Assembly: GCA_025210525.1 (NCBI GenBank)
Contig: JAOARP010000035.1
Coordinates: forward strand, 1 to 64,000
From: Marinisporobacter sp.
GTDB taxonomy: Bacteria; Bacillota; Clostridia; Peptostreptococcales; Thermotaleaceae
Length of the DNA stretch: 64,000 bases
Reading direction: 5' to 3'
In this document: piece after piece, positions 16,929 through 24,992 of the stretch
How positions within the stretch are numbered: the first letter of the stretch is position 1
Layout: the number at the start of each line of letters is the position of its first letter
Notes under the pieces: generated by a model
Told to the model about the DNA's origin: nothing
Databases searched by the model: none
Seen by the model: the letters and a program-made list of their open reading frames with translations, nothing else
Translations under genes and position numbers: made by a program

Positions 16929-18542
16929 ATGAACTCATTATGGTTAATTATTGTTAGTATCGTTATTTTTAGCATTGCTTATGTAACCTATGGTAGCTGG
17001 CTTGCAAAACAGTGGGGAGTTGATCCAACAAGAAAAACACCTGCTCATACAATTAATGACGGCGTAGATTATGTGCCTGCAAAAGCTCCTGTACTTATGG
17101 GACACCATTTTGCATCTATCGCTGGAGCAGGACCAATCGTAGGACCTATTGCAGCAGCAGTATTTGGATGGGTTCCTGTAATGCTTTGGATCATTATTGG
17201 AGGTATTTTCTTTGGTGGTGTACAGGATTATGGTTCTCTTTTTGCATCTGTAAGACATGATGGAAAATCTATCGGTCAAATTATTGAAACCAATATGGGT
17301 AAAAATATGAAAAAATTATTTGCAGTCTTTGCATGGCTTACATTATTATTAGTTGTTGCAGCCTTTGTAAATATTGTGGCAAATACATTTGTGAGTGTTC
17401 CAGCAGCAGCTACAGCATCGGTATTATTTATTTTCTTAGCCATTGCATTTGGATTCTTTGTATATAGAAAAGGTGCACCAATAGGGGTATCTAGTGTAAT
17501 AGGAGTTATTCTTTTATTCGCATGTATTTCCGTAGGAAATATGTTCCCACTTGCACTTAGTAAAAATGTATGGATTGCTATTTTACTAGGATATATTTTT
17601 ATTGCATCTGTAACACCTGTATGGATTTTACTTCAGCCTAGAGATTATTTAAATTCATTTTTATTATACGCAATGCTTCTTGGAGCCGTATTAGGACTTA
17701 TATTCTATAGACCAACTATTCAACTACCAGCATTTACTGGATTTACAGCAGCTAATGGTTGGAATATGTTCCCAATGTTATTTGTTGTAGTAGCCTGTGG
17801 TGCTATTTCAGGATTTCACTCACTAGTAGGTTCAGGAACAACTTCTAAGCAAATGGATAATGAAGCTGATGCAAAGCCTGTTGGCTATGGTGGAATGCTT
17901 ATTGAGTGTGTATTAGCAGTTATAGCTATTATTACAGCAGCTTATATCTCAAAGGAAAAGCTAGCAGAATTAGCAGGAGCAGGTGGACCTGTAAATGTAT
18001 TCTCAGATGGTATTGGTGTATTTATGTCTAAGTTTGGTATAGATTATGCTATTGGAAAATCTTTTGTTGCCTTATCTGTATCTGCCTTTGCATTAACAAG
18101 TTTGGATACAGGTACAAGACTTGGAAGATTTATATTCCAAGAATTCTTTGAAGACCCTACAAAGGAAACACAAACGATCTTAGCGAATCGTTTTGTCGCT
18201 ACAGCTATTACAGTTGTATTAGGTGGATTATTAGCAGTAGGAAGCTGGACAAAAATTTGGCCAATATTCGGTTCAGCCAATCAATTACTTGCAGCATTAG
18301 CACTCATTACTCTTGCTGTATGGCTCAAGAATAGTGGTAAGAATTATATGATGTTTGCAATACCGATGGTATTTATGTTTGCTGTTACAGTTGTTGCATT
18401 ACTCCAGCTATTGAAAGGAAATCTCGCTTCAGGAAATTATATTTTAGTAATATTTGCAGTGTTATTATTACTATTAGCTGTGATCTTAGCTGTTGCAGGA
18501 GTGAAGATATTAAGGAAACCTTCAGAAAAAATAGATGCATAG
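16929..18542 (+). CDS. cstA: CstA family transporter (carbon starvation protein)
   Basis: Polytopic membrane carrier of 537 aa with about 14 hydrophobic segments. CstA/YjiY proteins import pyruvate, and in some bacteria peptides. The family pattern is clear in the N-terminal part: YVPAKAPVLMGHHFASIAGA, then GPIVGPIAAAVFGW and FGGVQDYGSLFASVRHDGKS, and later FHSLVGSGTTSKQ. The length fits the shorter Firmicute form, without the longer C-terminal CstA domain of E. coli. GGAGGA precedes the ATG. It stands next to the branched-chain fermentation operon, which would fit peptide or pyruvate use. Substrate not shown by sequence. Confidence 0.92.
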   Translation: MNSLWLIIVSIVIFSIAYVTYGSWLAKQWGVDPTRKTPAHTINDGVDYVPAKAPVLMGHHFASIAGAGPIVGPIAAAVFGWVPVMLWIIIGGIFFGGVQDYGSLFASVRHDGKSIGQIIETNMGKNMKKLFAVFAWLTLLLVVAAFVNIVANTFVSVPAAATASVLFIFLAIAFGFFVYRKGAPIGVSSVIGVILLFACISVGNMFPLALSKNVWIAILLGYIFIASVTPVWILLQPRDYLNSFLLYAMLLGAVLGLIFYRPTIQLPAFTGFTAANGWNMFPMLFVVVACGAISGFHSLVGSGTTSKQMDNEADAKPVGYGGMLIECVLAVIAIITAAYISKEKLAELAGAGGPVNVFSDGIGVFMSKFGIDYAIGKSFVALSVSAFALTSLDTGTRLGRFIFQEFFEDPTKETQTILANRFVATAITVVLGGLLAVGSWTKIWPIFGSANQLLAALALITLAVWLKNSGKNYMMFAIPMVFMFAVTVVALLQLLKGNLASGNYILVIFAVLLLLLAVILAVAGVKILRKPSEKIDA

Positions 18543-18544
18543 GA

Positions 18545-18574
18545 AGGATGGCTTTGGCCATCTTTCTTTTTTTT
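18545..18574 (+). terminator. Terminator after cstA
   Basis: Stem ggatggc / gccatct around TTTG, followed by a run of eight T with one C before it. It starts directly after the stop codon. Confidence 0.88.
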
Positions 18575-18583
18575 ATAGTAAAA

Positions 18584-18612
18584 TTGAATACAACACTTGA
18601 ATATGATAAAAT
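18584..18612 (+). promoter_or_regulatory. Probable sigma-A promoter of glmM
   Basis: TTGAAT and TAAAAT are separated by exactly 17 bases, about 80 bases before the glmM start. Matches to both consensus boxes are moderate in AT-rich DNA. Confidence 0.5.
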
Positions 18613-18693
18613 AGTATAGATTCACTATTTATATTTTCACATATAATAATCATAAGAAGAAAAGATAGACTATGATGAGAGGAGTCTACTCGA

Positions 18694-20040
18694 ATGGGAA
18701 AGTTGTTTGGGACTGATGGAGTAAGAGGAATTGCAAATAAGGAATTGACAGCAGATTTAGCATACAAGTTAGGAAGATTTGGAGCTTATGTACTTACAAA
18801 AGGAAAAAAGAAAGCGAAAATTGTTATAGGTAAAGACACAAGAATATCAGGGGACTTACTAGAATCCGCATTAGTTGCAGGAATATTATCAACAGGATCA
18901 GATTGCTTGTGTGTAGGGGTGGTACCAACACCAGCAGTAGCATATCTGACAAGACATTATGAAGCAGATGCAGGAGTGGTTATCTCGGCTTCTCATAATC
19001 CAGTTGAATATAATGGAATAAAGTTTTTTAATCAAGATGGATTTAAGCTTCCAGATAAAGTAGAAGATGAGATAGAAGACATTATCTTAAATGATAAAGA
19101 AATAGATGCAAATCCTACTGGAAAAGATCTTGGAAGAAAAATAGAAATAGATGATGCAATTAAACAATATGCAAGCTTCCTAAAAAGTACCATTGATGTG
19201 GATTTAAGAGAAATGAAAATAGCTGTAGATTGTTCTAATGGTGCAGCCTATGTAGCGGCTCCATCTGTATTATCAGCGCTAGGTGCTGAGATAAAAATTA
19301 TTCATCATAAACCAGATGGACTCAATATCAACTTAAATTGTGGTTCAACACATCCTGAAGAAGTACAAAAACTAGTTCTAGATTGGGGTGCTGATATAGG
19401 ATTAGCCTTCGACGGAGATGCAGATCGATTGATTGCTGTAGATGAAAAAGGACAAATTGTTGATGGAGATAAAATTCTTACAATCTGTGGAACAGGTTTA
19501 AAGGAAAAAGGAAAACTTCACAAAGATACCGTAGTTGCTACTGTTATGAGTAATATGGGGCTTGAAAAAGCATTAAGTAAAGTTGGATGTAAAATAGAAA
19601 AAACAAAAGTTGGAGATCGATATGTTCTTGAAAAAATGAAAGAAGAAGGATATGTCCTTGGAGGAGAACAATCAGGACATATCATATTCTTAGAACATAA
19701 TACAACAGGAGATGGACTTTTATCTGCATTACAACTTTTAAGTATTGTAAAAGAGAAGAAACAATCAGTATCAAAACTTGCAAGTGCTATGACTACGTAT
19801 CCACAGGTACTTGTAAATGCTAAGGTAAGCAATGACAAGAAAATGAAGTATATGGAAGATAGTGTCATTGCAGATGAAATACAAAAGCTTGAAAAAATAA
19901 TGGATGGAGAAGGAAGAGTCCTTATAAGACCTTCTGGAACAGAGCCGTTAGTAAGAGTGATGCTTGAAGGAAAAGATATAGAACAATTAAAAGCTTTAAG
20001 TGAAGAATTAGCAGGGATTATTGAAGAAAGATTAAATTAA
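18694..20040 (+). CDS. glmM: Phosphoglucosamine mutase
   Basis: Turns glucosamine-6-phosphate into glucosamine-1-phosphate on the way to UDP-GlcNAc and peptidoglycan. The 448 aa match the family. Visible: LFGTDGVRG at the N-terminus, the active SASHNP loop with the phosphoserine near residue 100, the metal loop FDGDADR, the sugar loop GGEQSGHI and the phosphate-binding RPSGTEPLVRVM near the end. GAGAGGAG lies upstream of the ATG. GlmS, which makes its substrate, follows 550 bases later but has its own promoter and ribozyme. Confidence 0.96.
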   Translation: MGKLFGTDGVRGIANKELTADLAYKLGRFGAYVLTKGKKKAKIVIGKDTRISGDLLESALVAGILSTGSDCLCVGVVPTPAVAYLTRHYEADAGVVISASHNPVEYNGIKFFNQDGFKLPDKVEDEIEDIILNDKEIDANPTGKDLGRKIEIDDAIKQYASFLKSTIDVDLREMKIAVDCSNGAAYVAAPSVLSALGAEIKIIHHKPDGLNINLNCGSTHPEEVQKLVLDWGADIGLAFDGDADRLIAVDEKGQIVDGDKILTICGTGLKEKGKLHKDTVVATVMSNMGLEKALSKVGCKIEKTKVGDRYVLEKMKEEGYVLGGEQSGHIIFLEHNTTGDGLLSALQLLSIVKEKKQSVSKLASAMTTYPQVLVNAKVSNDKKMKYMEDSVIADEIQKLEKIMDGEGRVLIRPSGTEPLVRVMLEGKDIEQLKALSEELAGIIEERLN

Positions 20041-20093
20041 ATTCACCTAAATTTAGATTTTGCATAAATTATAATAGAACCAATTTAAAATTG

Positions 20094-20122
20094 TTGACAT
20101 AAACTAAAAAAAAGCATATGAT
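20094..20122 (+). promoter_or_regulatory. Sigma-A promoter of glmS
   Basis: TTGACA and TATGAT are separated by exactly 17 bases. This is one of the best promoters in the window. Transcription would start near 20129, giving a leader of about 465 bases that contains the ribozyme. Confidence 0.85.
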
Positions 20123-20130
20123 AAGGTGAA

Positions 20131-20261
20131 ATGAATATTTGTAAAAATATTCATTTTATAAGGAACCAAAGTTAAAAATTATTTTAAATGGAATGCTCCC
20201 ATAGGGTAGTAATATCTTATGGGAGCTAAAAAAGCTTTACGGGTAGAGAATAGTTTACTCG
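20131..20261 (+). other. Structured 5' leader upstream of the glmS ribozyme
   Basis: Three hairpins precede the ribozyme: 20131-20156 (atgaatat/atattcat then TTTT), 20195-20226 (a perfect nine-base stem, gctcccata/tatgggagc) and 20240-20261 (cgggta/ttactcg). The first resembles an early terminator directly after the promoter. No known element is recognised. After self-cleavage this part would be the released 5' fragment. Confidence 0.5.
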
Positions 20262-20313
20262 GAAAATGTAGAAAGGGGTGAGGCTTATAGAAGAAAAAAA
20301 GAACAAAAATAAA

Positions 20314-20485
20314 AGCGCCAGAACTTAAATAATGATCGGGAAAATTGTTTAAGTTGACGAGGTCAGGGTTTATCGAAATTTTCGGCGGATGCCCTGCGGT
20401 GTTGTCACCACCGAGAAAGAGTCTACAAAGCCTTTAAGTGATTAAAGGGACAAATAGACTTGGGTGATATGAAGCGAGGTTTTAT
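20314..20485 (+). ncRNA. glmS ribozyme (GlcN6P-activated self-cleaving riboswitch)
   Basis: The core matches the glmS ribozyme: AGCGCCAGAACT at the cleavage site, AAGTTGACGAGGTCAGGGTT followed by TATCGA, then CGGCGGATGCCCTGCGGT, the family's pseudoknot core. The closing part GAAGCGAGG lies near 20471-20479. Cleavage is expected between A20314 and G20315. With glucosamine-6-phosphate bound, the RNA cuts itself and the downstream glmS mRNA is degraded by RNase J. Peripheral helices P3-P4 (about 20409-20465) are present. Confidence 0.95.
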
Positions 20486-20593
20486 TAAATTGATCGGAAT
20501 TTTATATGATAAGGTAGGAAAATTTTTAAAAGTTCTACCCATAGTATTTTATTGCAAAAAACAAAAAGTTAATAGTTGAGAGGAGATAGAAAT

Positions 20594-22423
20594 ATGTGTG
20601 GAGTTGTTGGATATATAGGAGAAAAAGAGGTAGCACCCATTTTAATAGATGGATTATCAAAGCTTGAATATAGAGGATATGACTCAGCGGGAGTTGCTAT
20701 CTTTGATGAAGGAGAAATAAAGGTTAGAAAATTTAAAGGAAGAATGAGTACACTAGAAGAACATCTAGATAAAGAAAAGATCAAAGGAACACTTGGAATT
20801 GGACATACAAGATGGGCAACACATGGAGAACCATCAGATGTAAACTCTCATCCTCATACAAATTATGCAGGAAATATTGCCCTAATTCATAACGGAATTA
20901 TAGAAAATTATATGAAATTAAAAGAATGGTTAATCGAAACAAATGGAGAACATTTTAAATCAGAAACAGATTCAGAAGTAATCGCACACTTAATCGATTA
21001 TTTTTATGAAGGGGATTTATTAGATGCTGTATATAAGGCAATTGACAAAATGGAAGGGGCTTATGCAATCGGTGTAATCTGTAAAGATGAGCCAGATAAG
21101 ATTGTAGCAGTAAGAAAAGATAGTCCTCTTATTGTAGGAATTGGAGAAAATGAAAATTTCATTGCATCAGATATACCAGCCCTTTTAAAATATACAAGAG
21201 ATATGTATTTAATTGAAAATGATGAAGTAGTTCTTCTTACAAAGGATGAAATAAAAATATTTAATGAATTAAAACAAGAAGTGAGAAGAGATGTATTCAA
21301 AGTTACTTGGAATGCAGAAGCAGCAGAAAAAGAAGGATATGCTCACTTTATGATGAAAGAAATCAATGAGCAGCCAAAGGGAGTGGAAGAGACACTTCAT
21401 AGAAGATTAGACAAAGAAGACAATATCGTATTAGATGGAATTGAGCTTACAAAAGAAGATTTAGACAAAATCAATAAGGTTTATATAGTAGCTTGTGGTA
21501 CAGCATACCATGCAGGGCTTATTGGAAAATATGCTATTGAAAAGTTTGCAAAGATTCCTGTAGATGTAGAAGTTGCATCTGAATTTAGATATAGAGAGCC
21601 ATTTATTGATGAAAAAACGTTGTTTATTGCAGTGAGTCAATCAGGAGAGACGCTAGATACTTTAGCAGCATTAAGAGAAGCAAAAAGAAAAGGTGCAAGA
21701 ATTTTATCTGTAGTCAATGTAGTAGGTTCATCCGTAGCAAGAGAATCTGATGATGTATTCTATACTTGGGCAGGACCTGAAATTGCTGTAGCATCTACAA
21801 AAGCTTATACAACACAGCTTGTATCTATGTATTTGATTGCTCTATCTATGGCAATGACAAAGGGAAGCTTAACCAATGAAGAATATAAAAAATATGTTGA
21901 AGAATTAAAAGTTATGCCAGAGAAGATTGAAGAAATCTTAAAAGATAATGAAGGGATTCAACAGCTTGCAGATGAGCAGTTCAACAATGAAAATGTGTTC
22001 TATATAGGTAGGGGACTCGATGTAGCTGTAGCGGCGGAAGGATCATTAAAATTAAAAGAAATCTCCTATATTCATTCAGAAGCTATTGCAGCAGGAGAAC
22101 TAAAGCATGGAACAATTGCTCTTATTGAAGAAGGAAGATTAGTTATAGCACTAGCTACACAAGATAAGCTTTATGATAAAATGCTTTCAAACATTCAAGA
22201 AGTTAGAGCTAGAGGTGCTTATGTCATAGGAGTAGCTAAAAAAGGAAATAAAGAAATCGAAAAATCAGCAGATAAAGTGATCTATATTCCAGATACACTA
22301 GATGAATTAAGTCCAATATTAAGTGTGATTCCACTACAAATCTTAGCATATTATATTGCTGTGGCTAGAGAGTGTGACGTTGATAAGCCGAAAAATTTGG
22401 CAAAAAGTGTAACGGTTGAATAA
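20594..22423 (+). CDS. glmS: Glutamine--fructose-6-phosphate aminotransferase (isomerizing)
   Basis: Makes glucosamine-6-phosphate from fructose-6-phosphate and glutamine, the first step to UDP-GlcNAc. The start at 20594 is fixed by the catalytic Cys that must follow Met (MCGVVGYIG), with AGAGGAG upstream; a TTG 18 bases earlier would bury it. Domains in 609 aa: N-terminal glutaminase (about 1-220, with HTRWATHG and the Asn-Gly of HNGIIENY), and two SIS domains (about 285-425 and 455-600, with SQSGETLDT and STKAYTTQ). The C-terminal KSVTVE is the usual end. Controlled by the ribozyme. Confidence 0.97.
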   Translation: MCGVVGYIGEKEVAPILIDGLSKLEYRGYDSAGVAIFDEGEIKVRKFKGRMSTLEEHLDKEKIKGTLGIGHTRWATHGEPSDVNSHPHTNYAGNIALIHNGIIENYMKLKEWLIETNGEHFKSETDSEVIAHLIDYFYEGDLLDAVYKAIDKMEGAYAIGVICKDEPDKIVAVRKDSPLIVGIGENENFIASDIPALLKYTRDMYLIENDEVVLLTKDEIKIFNELKQEVRRDVFKVTWNAEAAEKEGYAHFMMKEINEQPKGVEETLHRRLDKEDNIVLDGIELTKEDLDKINKVYIVACGTAYHAGLIGKYAIEKFAKIPVDVEVASEFRYREPFIDEKTLFIAVSQSGETLDTLAALREAKRKGARILSVVNVVGSSVARESDDVFYTWAGPEIAVASTKAYTTQLVSMYLIALSMAMTKGSLTNEEYKKYVEELKVMPEKIEEILKDNEGIQQLADEQFNNENVFYIGRGLDVAVAAEGSLKLKEISYIHSEAIAAGELKHGTIALIEEGRLVIALATQDKLYDKMLSNIQEVRARGAYVIGVAKKGNKEIEKSADKVIYIPDTLDELSPILSVIPLQILAYYIAVARECDVDKPKNLAKSVTVE

Positions 22424-22513
22424 AAATACTAATAATGTAAAATTTAGTTTTAAATAAAGTTTGATCATTTAAAATAAAGATCATACAATGAAAACTTAAA
22501 TATGGTAGTGTGC

Positions 22514-22545
22514 TAGAGGATGAATGTTAAAATATTCATCCTCTA
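22514..22545 (+). terminator. Hairpin after glmS, probable terminator
   Basis: Perfect 12-base stem, tagaggatgaat / attcatcctcta, with an eight-base loop. The following sequence has few T (ttcatattg), so it could be a stability hairpin, not a strong intrinsic terminator. The rest of 22424-22706 shows no gene. Confidence 0.6.
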
Positions 22546-22706
22546 TTCATATTGTGGGATGATTTGAGGGAAGAAAAAAATAGAAATCATTACATAGTAT
22601 CTTTTTATTACCACTTGTAACTTGAAAAATACGTGTCGTGTTAAAACTGTTTATCATTGAAAAAACATAAAGTATACTAATGGATATAGAAGGGAGGGAG
22701 ATAGAA

Positions 22707-23159
22707 ATGAAAATCCAGATAGATGTTTGTAAGGAGTGTGAAACTGAAGTATTAATAAAAGGTGATACCAGTAAAAATGAAGTTAAAGAACTAATCGAGC
22801 ATATAAATAATTTCAGTTTAGATATTACTCCTAATAAGATATTGTTAAAAGATGGTGAAAAGAGTTTTATAAAAGATATTGAGGATATATGGTATTTTGA
22901 AGCTAGAGGTAATAGATTAAATGCTATTATAGATCAATCTTTTTACGTGTGTAAGTTTAAATTATACCAGATTGAAAACTTCAAAGATAAGGGCTATATA
23001 AGAATATCAAAAAGTATAATTGTAAATGTTAACAAGATTGAATTTATGGAGATGGAGTTCAGTGGCAATTATACTATTTCATTAAAAAATAAAAAGAAGT
23101 TAATTTTATCAAGAAACTATGTAAAAAAATTTAAAAAATATGTTGAGGAGGTACTATAA
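22707..23159 (+). CDS. LytTR-domain transcriptional regulator
   Basis: A 150-aa protein whose C-terminal two thirds are a LytTR DNA-binding domain: DIEDIWYFEARGNRLNAI, FYVCKFKLYQIE, and GYIRISKSIIVNVNKIE are typical. There is no receiver domain, so it belongs to the small stand-alone LytTR group paired with a DUF3021 membrane protein. In such pairs the membrane partner controls the regulator, and the pair often controls itself. The start at 22707 follows GGAGGGAG; the upstream ATG at 22680 adds residues not typical of the family. The stop overlaps the next ATG by one base. Confidence 0.88.
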   Translation: MKIQIDVCKECETEVLIKGDTSKNEVKELIEHINNFSLDITPNKILLKDGEKSFIKDIEDIWYFEARGNRLNAIIDQSFYVCKFKLYQIENFKDKGYIRISKSIIVNVNKIEFMEMEFSGNYTISLKNKKKLILSRNYVKKFKKYVEEVL

Positions 23160-23581
23160 TGTTTAATAAAATTTACAATTATGGATTAAAAGGCTTAGGT
23201 ATAGGATTTATCATTACGAATATAATGATGTATTTTTCCACATTTAATTCTGGAGAAGAATACACCATTCAAGGAGTTGTAATGATTTATATTGCATGGG
23301 CAATAGCGAGTGTGTTTTTTGGAGTAGCATCAATAGTATATGAAATTTCTAATTTAGCTATGATTTATAAAATGTTAATACATTTTACTTGTTTAGCATC
23401 AGTAGCATTTGCAGCGGTTAATTATATGATGAATGACATATACAATCTTGAATTAAATATGTTTAAGGACTTTTTTCCGTCATTTTTAATGATTTTTATA
23501 ATTATTTATTTCGTTCTTTGGACAATACATTATTTTATAGAAAAAACAAGGATTGGCAAAATAAATGAAAAATTTAAGTAA
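23159..23581 (+). CDS. DUF3021 membrane protein, partner of the LytTR regulator
   Basis: A 140-aa protein with four hydrophobic helices (about residues 12-30, 42-62, 72-92, 106-128), matching the DUF3021 family in size and in its fixed position after a LytTR gene. It starts at TAATG after GAGGAGG, so it is translationally coupled. It probably acts as a membrane anti-regulator of the LytTR protein. The signal sensed is unknown. Confidence 0.82.
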   Translation: MFNKIYNYGLKGLGIGFIITNIMMYFSTFNSGEEYTIQGVVMIYIAWAIASVFFGVASIVYEISNLAMIYKMLIHFTCLASVAFAAVNYMMNDIYNLELNMFKDFFPSFLMIFIIIYFVLWTIHYFIEKTRIGKINEKFK

Positions 23582-23662
23582 ATAAAATAGTACAGAAATC
23601 AACCCATCTTAAAATTATCTAATAGGAAATTTCACAAGACACGATAAGTATCTAATTATTAA

Positions 23663-23887
23663 TTTTTACAGTTTAGGATTGACTGCAGATTGGGGAAAAA
23701 ATTAAATGCTTTTTTAGAATTTAATGATAGAGATATACTAAACAATTCAGGAAAAATATCAAAAAAAGTTGCAGAGCAATTAGCAATTGGAGAATATGAA
23801 AAGTTTAATCAAAAAAGATTAAAGAATAGTGATGAAGGTGATTTTGATAGATTCATAAAAGAAAATAATCTGAAAGGGAGAAGATAA
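23663..23887 (+). pseudogene. RhuM-family protein, C-terminal remnant
   Basis: The reading frame open from 23663 encodes a segment very like the C-terminal end of RhuM ('virulence RhuM') proteins: LNAFLEFNDRDILNNSGKIS, then KKVAEQLAIGEYEKFN. RhuM proteins have more than 300 residues; only about 70 remain, and a stop codon closes the frame at 23660. The only start is a TTG at 23690 without a ribosome site. It is therefore a decayed remnant, not a gene. RhuM is an accessory gene often carried on mobile islands, so an island or single gene may once have sat here. Confidence 0.72.
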
Positions 23888-24001
23888 AATCTACTTGAGT
23901 TAAGGGAGATATGTAAAGGAATCTAAAGATGAAGTAGTGGATTATGCTAAAAATTTTAGGTAGATGTTTTAGCATAGAATATACCCAAATTTATGAATCT
24001 T

Positions 24002-24010
24002 TGTTATAAT
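24002..24010 (+). promoter_or_regulatory. Extended -10 promoter of the ABC transporter leader
   Basis: TGTTATAAT is a perfect extended -10 element (TGN followed by TATAAT). No good -35 is seen 17 bases upstream, which is tolerated for extended -10 promoters. Transcription would start near 24017, giving a leader of about 200 bases. Confidence 0.65.
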
Positions 24011-24016
24011 GTATGT

Positions 24017-24157
24017 GAATCGTATAATTTTATATCGATATAATCTGACTGATGGATTGTATTCATCAGAAGGAAAACAGTTTTTTATGCTAATTGTAAG
24101 GATTTTTCTGAGCAAAAGGTGAGAAAGTGATGATGGATCAATGGTAGGACTATATAA
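24017..24157 (+). other. Unassigned structured leader (possible riboswitch or attenuator)
   Basis: About 140 bases lie between the promoter and a strong terminator, all ahead of the ABC transporter. A hairpin CTGATG/CATCAG (24049-24069) is visible. Short open frames occur at 24087 (11 codons, weak ribosome site) and at 24130 (ATG ATG then Asp-Gln-Trp-stop, after AGGTGAGAAAGTG). I compared it by eye with TPP, guanidine, SAM, purine, cobalamin, preQ1 and lysine riboswitch cores and found no match. A ligand-sensing RNA or leader-peptide attenuator is possible. Confidence 0.45.
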
Positions 24158-24191
24158 CTTTCCTTATCTTTTAAGGAGAGTTTTTTTATTT
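24158..24191 (+). terminator. Terminator in the leader of the ABC transporter operon
   Basis: An 11-pair stem (one G-T pair), aactttcctta / taaggagagtt, is followed by seven T. It stands 28 bases before the first gene, within the likely transcript, so it should act as a regulated attenuator. Confidence 0.85.
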
Positions 24192-24218
24192 GTTTAATTT
24201 GATTGATGAGGTGTTTGG

Positions 24219-24992
24219 ATGGGAAAAGTGAAGGGGTTTATTGTACCGATAATAATCTTTTTTATATGGTGGACAGGTTCAACATTAGGATTTTGGAATG
24301 CTTATATTATTCCATCTCCTGAGAAGGTAGGGAAAGCTTTTATCATTCTTCTTAAAAAGAGAATTTTAATGAAGCATGTAATGGTGAGTTTATATAGAGC
24401 TCTTTTAGGATTTACGATTTCTTTTGTAGGAGCTTTTTCATTAGCCATTTTATTATCTCTCAGTAAAAAACTATTAACATTATTAGAGAGAATTTTAGAT
24501 TTTATGAGACATATTCCACCTATGGCACTCATTCCTATGTTGATCTTATGGTTTGGTATTGGAGAAATGTCAAAGCTCGCAGTTATTGTATTGGCTACCT
24601 TTTTTCCAATATTTTTAAATACCTTAAGTGGAATTATTAATTGTGATTCAAAGCTTATTGAAGTGGGGAAAGTTTTTGGCTTTAGCAAACTACATATATA
24701 TAGGAAAATTATTTTTCCTCAAGCAATGCCATCTATTATGGTGGGGGCACGATTGGGATTTGGATACAGCTGGAGGGCGTTAATTGGTGCAGAAATTATT
24801 GCGGCATCATCTGGACTAGGCTATATGATTTTAGATGCAGAGCAATTATCAAGACCAGATATTATGATTGTGGGGATTTTTACTATTGGTATTCTTGGTT
24901 CTATAATGGATTATATTTTATTTAAATGTACTAATAGATTATTGCATTGGAATAAGCAGGGGCAAAGAGGTGAAATGAATTGGATCAACTAG
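24219..24992 (+). CDS. NitT/TauT-type ABC transporter, permease
   Basis: A 257-aa inner-membrane permease with about six helices. The EAA loop is seen as EVGKVFGFSKLHIYRKIIFP, which docks to the ATPase. The family (SsuC, TauC, ThiX) carries sulfonates, taurine, nitrate or thiamine-pyrimidine precursors. The order permease-ATPase-binding protein and a separate controlled leader suggest one nutrient-regulated unit. The substrate cannot be told from the sequence; no biosynthesis genes for sulfur, taurine or thiamine are nearby to help. Confidence 0.9.
   Translation: MGKVKGFIVPIIIFFIWWTGSTLGFWNAYIIPSPEKVGKAFIILLKKRILMKHVMVSLYRALLGFTISFVGAFSLAILLSLSKKLLTLLERILDFMRHIPPMALIPMLILWFGIGEMSKLAVIVLATFFPIFLNTLSGIINCDSKLIEVGKVFGFSKLHIYRKIIFPQAMPSIMVGARLGFGYSWRALIGAEIIAASSGLGYMILDAEQLSRPDIMIVGIFTIGILGSIMDYILFKCTNRLLHWNKQGQRGEMNWIN

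Noticed and set aside
23600..23700. Operator shared by sites near 22632 and 23637 with ACACGA-like text
   Set aside because: The similarity is only about eight bases in AT-rich DNA and does not fit the known LytTR site layout.
24017..24157. TPP, guanidine-I or SAM riboswitch before the ABC transporter
   Set aside because: Key conserved cores of these classes were not found, although transporters of this type are common targets.
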